The position numbers and the translations under genes were made by a program. From Arthrobotrys musiformis (taxonomy: Eukaryota > Ascomycota > Orbiliomycetes > Orbiliales > Orbiliaceae), in NCBI GenBank assembly GCA_036971715.1, contig JAVHJL010000005.1, positions 1,178,001 through 1,242,000 on the forward strand: a DNA stretch of 64,000 nt, given 5' to 3'. Below are positions 56,153 to 64,000 of the stretch, in pieces. The notes beneath the pieces were generated by a model that searched no databases, was not told the DNA's origin, and saw nothing but the letters and a program-made list of their open reading frames with translations. How positions within the stretch are numbered: position 1 is the first letter of the stretch; each line of letters begins with the position of its first letter.

Positions 56153-57579
56153 GTTGAAGACCTTTGAATTCCTGTCGCGGATTGGAGCAGTAGTCTGTCG
56201 TAGATCCTTGTTATATGCCCCGTCGACTCGAAAAAAAGATTTAGATGTCGTCTTTTATCGAGAGTATCGTAGGTAGGTAAGTACTTAGTAGGTAAGTGGT
56301 TTTTATATTCGTGATAGTTGAATTGGTTGAATCTTTGGTTGACGTTGGAAAAACAGCACGCCAGCAGAGCCGACGACTGGTTATTTATATTATATAAGAA
56401 CTTCCAGAAGGTTATTGGATCGGTATAAAAAAGCACCAGCACCTTCTCTGGAACAGAATATCGAATCAATCACGGGCTGCCCGCTGGCTGCTGGCTGGCT
56501 GGCTGAGAAGAAGGCTTTTTTATGTTTCACCTTGCCAATGGACCGACCGACCGACCGACCGAATAGAAAAAATGCCCCTTGCCTGCCTGGCCGGGTTTAT
56601 CTCTGCCTGCCTGCCTGCGGCTTCGTAATGATAAAAATCCGCCGTTGTTTCCTGTCCTTGTTTCTTGTTTCCCGTCCCTTGCTGGTCAGGTCCGGTCTGG
56701 TTTCCGCCGTTTGGTCGCGTCAGTCGGCGAAAGTGGAGTCACCCGCTGGAATTCGAGTCAACGGCCCCGTGGTTGAACAATTGCTTGATTGCTTGGGGGG
56801 GGAAGGTTAACGGTTGTCACTCAATTGGAAAAGGTCTTGGTTCGGTTGGGGCTTCCAGTTAGCTCTTAGTTATCAATCAACCTTTAATCTTGTTCTGATT
56901 CGATTATCACGCCGAGTGGTAAAATGCACCGCCGACCAAAGGATCCAAAAAACAAAAGGAAGTCGGTGACAGAATACGTCAGAGGTTATTAATATTATCG
57001 GTATCGGTATCAGTCGAAGGATGCATACATACGTATGTCTACCGTCGGCTTAGCCAAGTTGGTGAAGGCGGAATATCAATCTAAGACCAAAAATGACAAA
57101 GCAAAGAACGGCTCGTGATCATTTTAACCTTCATTCGATAATATTCCTCAACGATCTAGATTCTTTTCTAATTCATACTGGATACTTACTCTCTTTTGCG
57201 GGGTGTCGAATTGGGTCCTATTTAAAAGGAAAAAGGGTTCTAAAAGAAAAAAGACGGCTTGTATTCGTGTCTTTCGAATTCCAATATCCGATCCAATGCA
57301 ATGCTCGGAATTTCTATAACGCCTGAACTGACCTGCTCTCTACGAAATGCATCGACGGAAGGAGAAGAAAAAAAGCAAGAAAATTGACAAAACAAAAGCA
57401 AGAAAAAAGCACACAAGAGGCCAAAAAAGAGACTCTTATCACAAGGAGGAAAGGACCATTTCCCTCTAGGGGGGATATCCTCCCAATAGGCGTCGCTATA
57501 GTCATCACTATCATCGTCTCCTCCACCCGTTCCTCCGTAAACCAGAAAAGAGAAAAAAAAGAATGCCAATGCAAATTAC
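56153..57579. other. gene-free interval
   Basis: About 1.4 kb, the promoter of the phosphatase gene on its left and the 3' flank of the glucosylceramide synthase on its right. It has a (GACC)n-like tract at 56540-56560 (GACCGACCGACCGACCG) and CTGC/CTGG repeats nearby (56480-56620). A tRNA-like A box at 57049 is discussed under rejected items. Confidence 0.45.
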
Positions 57580-59132
57580 CTATCGAGTTCCTTGCCTCAC
57601 TCCGCCCGAAGTAACAGAAAACTCGTTCCCGCGCCAGTTCACATCCCCGCGCAGCATGCCATTAAACCAAATCGGTAGGGCAAGTGCCTCTCGTCCGAAC
57701 CACTGCAGAAACCATGTGAAAATGCTTCGTTTCCGACCGTGCTTCAACCAGACGGGACAATTCGGGTCCTCCCTGTCGACTGTCGCGTATCTGTGAATAT
57801 CCTGGTACAGGAACCAGTCCGACAGGCACCACGCCGCCACACTTGCCAACCAGAACTGACCGACCGTCCACCCCACGGGCAACAGATCCAAGTACTTTAG
57901 CCCCACCCCGCCGAGATACGACCCCAGAAAGCACTCCGTCCCGGGCTCTACAAGCGCCGCTCCCAGAACTGAGAACTTTCGCACCGTCAACCAGCGACTA
58001 CGGCGTGTCCAGTACTCAAAGGCCGACATATCGCTCATAGGCTGGAAACACGGCTCGTTCAACAGCAAATGCTTGATCAACCCCGTATTCGTATTGTTCT
58101 CATTGTTGTACTTGATGTCGTCCTTAACGTCAAACTTCCAAAGGTGTTCTGCGATCAAATGGTCCTCGCACAGCTTTGACGAAAAACAAGTAATGCCGCC
58201 TTCGCTGTACGGGGTTTTCGGACAGAGCTCCATGAGGTGTGATTTTCGGAACATGTTGCTTTTACCGATCATGCAAGGGGCGATAGCGACGGTGTTGATC
58301 CCGACGTAGAATTTGGCGTGTGAACTCGACAAAAATGCCTCCTCCAACGCGCATCCGAGTCTATCGAATCGGCCGGTCCAGGGTATCAAAGCTTCGTCGG
58401 TCCCGGTTGTATTTACGCATATAGGCAGGTGATGCACGACCTTCGCAGGACGTCGGGATGGCTTTCGAGGTTCCCTGTCCCAAGGATGGCCGAGGAGCAT
58501 ATCGACGGCCCTCCCCATGGCCCCATGATCCAACCAGACATTACAGTCGACGATCCAAATAATATCGTATTTCGCCTTTCGCCAACCTCGGACGAGATTG
58601 TTAATCTTGGGATTAATGCCGATCTTCTCGTCGCCGATAATCAAGCTCACATCCTGGTCCGGGTGGTCGCGAATCAATTGGTGGATTCCAGGGATGGAAG
58701 GATCATCCACGTCGGCAACTGTGAGTATGAGTTCGAAACGAGGGTACCTCTGGCGGACTGTCGAAAGGAGACATTCGATGAGATGTGGTTCGGTTTGGAA
58801 TTTACCAGGAGATTTGATAGGCCTGATGACCGTTACACCAGGTGCTTTGGTCTGGTCGAGGGTAGCGGATACAGCTTCTGCTCTCGGGGTCCCGGGCACC
58901 AGCTTCCGAGTTATTCCTGTTCGTCTACACCATGTATGTTAGAGAAAAGGAGAGAACATCGCCGTCGAGGAGAAGCTCCAGAATAGAGGACAGGACAGCA
59001 AACTCACATTTTGACATGACCAATTAGGCCAATTAGCCAGATAACGACATACCAGACAACCGCGACGACAGCTGAGACTTGGGCGATTAGGTCAGCATAA
59101 GGAAAAGATTCTCCTTGTTGGTCGCTCATCAT
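57580..59132 (-). CDS. GCS1: glucosylceramide synthase (ceramide glucosyltransferase, GT21)
   Basis: Exons 59008-59132 and 57580-58924 give 489 aa. One N-terminal membrane anchor (LIAQVSAVVAVVWYVVIWLI) precedes the glycosyltransferase domain. GT21 motifs are in order: GVTVIRPIKSPG, the D1 region ILTVADVDDPS, D2 in WIVDCNVWLD, the EDHLIAEHLW acidic motif (D3), and RRSRW, the (Q/R)xxRW signature. C-terminal hydrophobic stretches (VGWTVGQFWLASVAAWCLSD and ALALPIWFNGML) are membrane segments. The enzyme transfers glucose from UDP-glucose to ceramide at the Golgi/ER; in fungi it makes the 9-methyl glucosylceramides needed for polarity and membrane organisation. The intron is 83 nt. Tandem Met at the start (MMSD) makes the exact start ambiguous by one residue. 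Confidence 0.92.
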
Positions 59133-59439
59133 TTTAAAGGCCTGGCGATGAGGCAGACAAAACGAATGGAAGGGATTTGTCTGCTAATTGGAGACGTGGA
59201 AGGAAATTAAAAGAGGGAAGAAGAGGAGAGCTGGAAGAGGAAGTGGAAGCTTGGGAATGACTGATATGTGGAGAATGTAGCCGAAAGTGCGACAAGGCAA
59301 AAATAAGCATATTGATGACTACGCCAAGCCCTGCCGCCCCCAAGCTTCGAGCCACTGCGGAAAATACGAGCGATATGCCAACATAAAATATAAATGTTTG
59401 TAAATACGCCAATTGCATTGCATTGTAGATTAATTGAGA

Positions 59440-61611
59440 TTAGAGGCCCATTGCCACCCGGCGCTTCTCCCGCACCCGGTCCATCTGCTCCTGCACGACT
59501 TTCTTGATCCACTGGCAGTTCTCTGAAAATTCGCAGTTCCTGCATTTCCAGGCTTCCTTGACGGGAACTCCAACAGTCTCTCGCAGGCCCTTCCACCAAG
59601 CTACTACGCTATCCAAATGCTGCTTCAGCATCTCGTCATCTGCCATATACTCCGCAGAATCCATGAACTTCCCGTCTCTCTGCCCGCGATACACTACCGT
59701 AAGCTCCGGTGCGACCGTACTGATGGTTTGCTTCAACTTCTTCTGAAACAGGGTATAAAGCTTCTCGATGGAGTTGTTTTCTAGCAGGACCGATAGTTCG
59801 TCACTCCCGGGCTCGGTCTCGTTACCATTACCCGCCAATCCGGCTATCAAGTCGTCTGAAAAAGGCTCATCGGCCGAAATATCGTGATATTTGCAAAGTT
59901 TCTTAACCATAGACTTTGGCGTAGCCTTAATCATATCGCTTAATAGATGCCGGTACAGCATCAGTTGGATGTGAACAGATACCGATTGCGATGATCCTGG
60001 CTCGGGTATCCTAGCTGATGCCCTTGTTTTGAGATCGAGAACGTAGGCAGGCTGCCCCTTGGAACGAGTCTTTTTCGGACTTGGTGTTATGAAATCCAAT
60101 ATCGACGTCTGTTGATTTGGGGTTTTGGGCTCTGGTGATGTCGCTTCTGGGGTCTTTCTCGGACGTCCCCTCTTCCTCTTGGGAGTCTGCGGGAGCTCGC
60201 CAACTTTCTCTTCTGTCGGGGCAGCGCCTGTGATCATTGCCTCCGTAACATTCTCAGGCAGTGACACTTCCTTCGCTTCTTCTCTATCGCCAACCGTCAC
60301 CACCTTTTCGTTCTCCTTTTCATTCCTCTCCTTCTCAAATCTCTTAAAGTTCACTTCATCTATAACACCGTTTACGAATACCCCATCAATCCACCCCCAA
60401 ACCTCCAGTTCCCTAGTCAACCCCGTAGTCCGTAAACTCTCGAGTCCCTGGATCATATTCCATATCCTAAGGCCCCACTTATCATGTACCGTCTTTACAG
60501 TAACCGGGACGATGGTGTGCACCTCCTCCTCCATTTCCCTGTGGATCTTTGTCCCAGCCTGCATCTCTACGGTCCGCCGCTTGAAGCCCCGAAGGAGGGT
60601 GTAATGATACTGCTGTTCGCACCACATGTTGAAGAGTAAATCGGACACGGACAGTTTCGTATTACCGCCCCTCCTACGCCACCGCTCCAATGGAGATCGA
60701 AGATCCTCGTGCGCTTCCTCGATATCGGGCACCTGTCCCGTCTCCAAACCTTCCTTGTGTCGGTCTTCATTCTGCTGTTCTTGTTCCTTGAGAGCTTTCA
60801 TCTGGGGTGTCTCATCGAGTATTTCTATACGCTTTTCAACATCAGCATGCTGCTCACCGTCTGATGAGAATATATTCAATATGTATGGGGAGTTTATACC
60901 CTTGTCTTTCCCTGGAGCCTCGACGTAGCCGGTCCGGTCAACCCACTGCTCATACTCCCAAACGACCTGACGGTCGATTTCCTGGTCATTCCAATTCTCC
61001 TGTGAATCCCAAGCGCCATCGGACTTCTGCTTGCCCTTCCCTTGATCTTCATGTTGTGGCTTATGTTGAGAGCTAGGAAGCTCTTGCGACACGAGGGCAG
61101 CAAGTAATTCCGCATCATCGAATTCTAAGTCAATCAGATCGTCCAGCGCGAGCGAATCGTGGTATTCCTCCTGTTCGATCGGAGCTTCGTCTTCTTGGAC
61201 GATGCGTACCCGGGGTTGACTAGAGCTTGAGGAGTATTGTGTAGGTTGGGTGGGTAGCAGACGTTCGAATTGGATTGCAGGTTTTTCATCGATTAGAGGG
61301 GTGGTGGTTATGGGATTATCATTGTTTCGGTTTAACTTCTTTTCGAATTGTGCAAATACTTCTTCGATTGCATCGGCGTCATCGTCATCGAGGTCGAAGT
61401 CGATACCGTAGTCTTCTGGGTTTGTGGAGGGTTGTGAAGATTTCTTGTTAGCGGTGATGGTGTCTTGGAGCTGTGGCGGTGGAATCGGTGTTGCGTTGGA
61501 GGCTGTTGCTGGTGCGGGCTTCTCAGATGGACGGGCGTCGAAAGGGCGGAAGACTCTGCGACTGGGCTTGGAAGCGGCGGCAGCCCTGGCTGGGGTTCCC
61601 GGAGACATCAC
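59440..61611 (-). CDS. EXO5: exonuclease V (Exo5/Dem1), Fe-S cluster single-strand exonuclease
   Basis: A single exon of 723 aa. After a 140-residue disordered, acidic N-terminus (GIDFDLDDDDADAIEEVFAQ) come the features of the Exo5 family. LSVSDLLFNMWCEQQYHYTL carries the first cluster Cys (331), followed by GTKIHREMEEEVH. The PD-(D/E)xK core includes WGWIDGVFVNGVIDEV and, after a 120-residue low-complexity insert (with the AT-hook-like KRKRGRPRK), LDLKTRASARIPEP. The other three cluster Cys are in CRNCEFSENC (690, 693, 699). The four Cys hold a 4Fe-4S cluster beside the nuclease site. In yeast the enzyme is needed to keep mitochondrial DNA; the human one acts in nuclear crosslink repair. The fungal insert makes this copy long. 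No clear presequence, so compartment is uncertain. Confidence 0.93.
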   Translation of the reverse strand: MMSPGTPARAAAASKPSRRVFRPFDARPSEKPAPATASNATPIPPPQLQDTITANKKSSQPSTNPEDYGIDFDLDDDDADAIEEVFAQFEKKLNRNNDNPITTTPLIDEKPAIQFERLLPTQPTQYSSSSSQPRVRIVQEDEAPIEQEEYHDSLALDDLIDLEFDDAELLAALVSQELPSSQHKPQHEDQGKGKQKSDGAWDSQENWNDQEIDRQVVWEYEQWVDRTGYVEAPGKDKGINSPYILNIFSSDGEQHADVEKRIEILDETPQMKALKEQEQQNEDRHKEGLETGQVPDIEEAHEDLRSPLERWRRRGGNTKLSVSDLLFNMWCEQQYHYTLLRGFKRRTVEMQAGTKIHREMEEEVHTIVPVTVKTVHDKWGLRIWNMIQGLESLRTTGLTRELEVWGWIDGVFVNGVIDEVNFKRFEKERNEKENEKVVTVGDREEAKEVSLPENVTEAMITGAAPTEEKVGELPQTPKRKRGRPRKTPEATSPEPKTPNQQTSILDFITPSPKKTRSKGQPAYVLDLKTRASARIPEPGSSQSVSVHIQLMLYRHLLSDMIKATPKSMVKKLCKYHDISADEPFSDDLIAGLAGNGNETEPGSDELSVLLENNSIEKLYTLFQKKLKQTISTVAPELTVVYRGQRDGKFMDSAEYMADDEMLKQHLDSVVAWWKGLRETVGVPVKEAWKCRNCEFSENCQWIKKVVQEQMDRVREKRRVAMGL

Positions 61612-62237
61612 GCGACTGATAGCTGCTTGGGCATCGCATCACCGGCAGTCGGAAAGTCCACTTAGGCGGGTAAGCATATATGGGTAGCTGTCGATAGGTG
61701 GGTTTGGTGACGTCGAGCTCCCCCCCCTCCTCAGCTCAGACGTGCCAGGGCATCTATATTTGTCAAACATAAGCCGCCGTGCCCTTGTGGAGTCGGCGGC
61801 AGAGTGTGTCTTGTGATTGTGATTGTGATGGATGCGGACGCGGGGTGCAGCCAGCCTGCAGGAAACGTTGACGTTACCCGTCGAGTTTACTTTGACTTCA
61901 ATCCATCCACCCGGCCTCGATTACCAACCCATTTGGCTGTAATCGATTCGTCAAGCTGCATCTCATCACAAGCCAAAGCCCAAGCCGCTGGTTGGTCGAG
62001 AATCAAGAACCTCATCCCGGAACAGCAAGCAAGCTCGAACGGCCATCCACCGAAAATTAAAATCCAACACGCCCCCAGCCGAAGTTAACCGCCTCTTAAA
62101 TCCAGTTTCGTAAAAAAAAAGAGCGAAGATATAAATTCCTCGGAAACGGGAGTGGATTTGTCTTTATTTAGCGTGAATTGCCCCCCGGTTTTGTGACGTC
62201 CCTTTCTTTCTTCTTTCTTTCTTCCTTCTTTCCCGAG
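61612..62237. promoter_or_regulatory. shared divergent promoter, EXO5 / BNA6
   Basis: 626 bp between divergent start codons. A TTTCTTTCTTC pyrimidine tract (62203-62231) sits immediately before the BNA6 ATG. No TATA box is evident. Confidence 0.4.
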
Positions 62238-63528
62238 ATGTCGAATCCTGATACCCATCAACACCCGCACGACATGGCGTTGGACTACGGTGACCTCACG
62301 CACTTGCTGCCGACGAATTATAAGCAAACGATCAGGAATTGGTTGGAGGAAGATTGCCCCTCGTTCGACTATGGCGGCTTCGTAGTTGGGGAAGAGGAAT
62401 CCGTGGCGACGCTTTATGGCAAAACCGCTGTATGAACCCAAGTCTATCCACCGCCACCCCCCAAAATGCCGGGAGGTTTCTGATGGTTATTGTAGGGAGT
62501 TCTAGCTGGCGTCCCGTTTTTCAATGAAGTATTTGCGCAATTGGGGTGTTCGTATGTTATTACTACTACCCCCGTGAGCTCCGGGATTCTCGCTAATGGC
62601 GGTGGGTCGTTACCATGGAATTTACAGCGTAGAATGGCATTTACACGAAGGCGAGTTCTTCGAGCCGATTAAGAAGGTTGCCACGGTCCGAGGTCCAGCC
62701 AGGAAACTACTTCTCGGTGAGCGGGTCGCATTGAATACTCTAGCTCGATGCTCGGGTATCGCCACCAGGTATTTCTAGACCACTCCTCAAATAATCATAC
62801 GATAGGTGACTTATTCTAAAAAAAACCCTAGATCCCGATTGATGCTTAGAATAGTCAGGAAGGCGGGGTATCAGGGTATTCTAGCTGGTACGAGGAAGAC
62901 CACGCCGGGATTCAGATTGGTCGAGAAGTACGGCATGTTGGTTGGCGGTGTCGATGCGCACAGATACGATTTGAGCAGTATGATCATGTTGAAGGATAAT
63001 CATATTTGGTCGAAGGGTAATTTCTCGATTCCAGCACAAAACTTTACCCGGGCGTACAGTTGTGCTAATGGTCACGGATGAAGGCTCGATAACCAAGGCC
63101 GTCCACGCTGCCAGGGCGGTGGGAGGCTTTGCAGTCAAGATCGAAGTCGAGGTCCAATCGGAAGCCGAAGCAGACGAGGCCATTGCCGCCGGCGCGGATA
63201 TCGTCATGTTGGACAACTTTGGCAGCGACGGGATTAAAGTCGCCGCGAGGAGCTTGAAGGCTAAATGGGCTGGGAAATCGAATGTTCTGCTGGAGTGCAG
63301 CGGTGGTCTAACGCTGGATAATGTGGAGGATTATATCTGTCAAGGTATGTTATACTCAAGAACTTTTACAAAAAGCGGAAGGTCGATTGGTGTTTGAAGC
63401 AGCTACTAATTTGTTATCGTGCGGTAGACATTGATATCATCTCGACAAGCTCGATACACCAGAGCGTCCAGCATGTTGACTTCAGCTTAAAGCTCCCTCG
63501 GCCGGCACCCCAAGAGGAGGCCCAGTAG
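62238..63528 (+). CDS. BNA6: quinolinate phosphoribosyltransferase (nicotinate-nucleotide pyrophosphorylase)
   Basis: Six exons (62238-62429, 62496-62551, 62628-62768, 62832-63016, 63084-63344, 63428-63528) give 311 aa and keep frame at every join. The enzyme converts quinolinate and PRPP to nicotinate mononucleotide in de novo NAD synthesis from tryptophan. Family motifs: GVLAGVPFFNEVF, GERVALNTLARCSGIATR, GILAGTRKTTPGFRLVEKYG, HRYDLSSMIMLKDNHI, AVKIEVEVQSEAEADEAIAA, IVMLDNF, LLECSGGL, and ISTSSIHQSVQHVDFSLKL at the C-terminus. These include the Arg/Lys/His phosphate- and quinolinate-binding residues. Exon 2 is just 56 nt, and intron 4 ends GATGAAG with a TGCTAAT branch. It is cytosolic, with no signal. 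It is divergent from EXO5. Confidence 0.95.
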
Positions 63529-63958
63529 GCAGCGTGCCCACTTACTTAAGTAAGTGGGTATTACAATACTACCATAGGTAACTGGTATACTCCGCCGTTG
63601 TACGGCACCAACTGCTACTACACGACCATTTCCATCATGATATCATCGTATCCGTCGACACAAGACTAGCATTTATCGCATCCCGGGATCGTATGTTTTA
63701 GTAATAGGTACTTAGATATAGCTGCACCGAATCTACAAACGCTTGTGCAACTGTCAAACATGTTTTAGAATAAAAGGTACCTGAGCAGGTACAAAAGTAG
63801 ATCCGACGAAGGCAACCCGGTATCTACCCTTGGGCCAGCTCTGGTATACGAGACAATATCTACCTAGATGTATAAACCTGCCATAAAGTAGACCAACGTA
63901 ACCACACACATCCCACACACCCCGTCTACCAACCCTTTCCCCACCCCCAACCCGCACC
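63529..63958. other. spacer between tandem plus-strand genes
   Basis: 430 bp, holding the BNA6 3' end and the promoter of the gene starting at 63959. It becomes C/A-rich just before that ATG, as other promoters in this window do. Confidence 0.4.
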
Positions 63959-64000
63959 ATGTCATCGAATCCAGAAGACCAATACGACCTAGAGCTCTCC
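63959..64000 (+). CDS. start of a gene cut by the window edge
   Basis: ATG at 63959 lies in GCACCATGTC, a good fungal start context, after a C/A-rich leader. The 14 codons present read MSSNPEDQYDLELS with no stop. Too little is available to name a product, but leader composition and context support a real start. Confidence 0.4.
   Translation, partial: MSSNPEDQYDLELS

Noticed and set aside
57045..57075. tRNA-like start: TAGCCAAGTTGGTGAAGGC matches an A box and D arm
   Set aside because: No anticodon stem pairs and no B box (GGTTCRANNC) follows within 100 nt. At most a relic.
48929..63855. A 15-nt string (AGCTCTGGTATACGA) shared at 48927 and 63838
   Set aside because: Matches of this length between two places in 64 kb are expected by chance and flanks do not align.
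1..64000. CRISPR arrays, insertion sequences, bacterial operons
   Set aside because: The window is intron-rich eukaryotic DNA; no direct-repeat/spacer pattern or transposase was seen.

Overview
The window is nuclear DNA of a filamentous ascomycete (Pezizomycotina). Short spliceosomal introns (mostly 50-130 nt, GT...AG, with CTAAC/CTGAC-like branch sites just before the acceptor), eukaryote-only gene families (Ku70, dynactin Arp10, Snx4, Arl3/ARFRP1, mitochondrial intermediate peptidase) and the fungal versions of Hom3, Arg4, Bna6, Coq5 and glucosylceramide synthase all point there. Gene families alone do not give the order. Roughly half of the window is coding; gene-free stretches of 1-3.7 kb hold only simple repeats.

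Layout, left to right: a small Cys-rich fungal protein (66-401); 2.8 kb of gene-free DNA; COQ5 (-) divergent from a WW/FF splicing-factor-like gene (+); a tiny basic DUF2462-type protein (+); a PLP aminotransferase (-) divergent from an HhH-GPD DNA glycosylase (+); 2.3 kb gene-free with a 23-G tract; an MFS transporter (+); a 1,109-aa F-box-like protein (+); 2.1 kb of repeat-rich spacer between convergent genes; an unrecognised 622-aa protein (-); 3.7 kb gene-free; mitochondrial intermediate peptidase OCT1 (+) convergent with a small secreted/membrane protein (-); aspartokinase HOM3 (-); a GPATCH1-like G-patch protein (-); ARP10 (-) divergent from argininosuccinate lyase ARG4 (+); FKBP12/FPR1 (-) divergent from ARL3 (+); a Rec114-like protein (-); SNX4 (-) divergent from KU70 (+); a histidine-phosphatase (phosphoglycerate-mutase-like) gene (-); glucosylceramide synthase (-); exonuclease V EXO5 (-) divergent from quinolinate phosphoribosyltransferase BNA6 (+); and the first codons of a gene cut by the right edge.

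These are housekeeping genes for amino-acid synthesis (HOM3, ARG4, BNA6/NAD), mitochondria (COQ5, OCT1, EXO5), DNA repair (KU70, EXO5, glycosylase, Rec114-like), trafficking (SNX4, ARL3, ARP10) and sphingolipids. I see no transposase, no secondary-metabolite cluster, no rRNA and no convincing tRNA.

Two things stand out. First, several genes need very small exons to keep frame: 13 nt in ARL3, and 5 nt plus possibly 2 nt in the phosphatase gene. Second, many genes have an abrupt switch in strand composition inside the coding sequence. The coding strand is extremely C-rich (G-poor) at the start of an exon and extremely G-rich (C-poor) towards its end, sometimes cycling again in the next exon. 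No annotated feature explains this.
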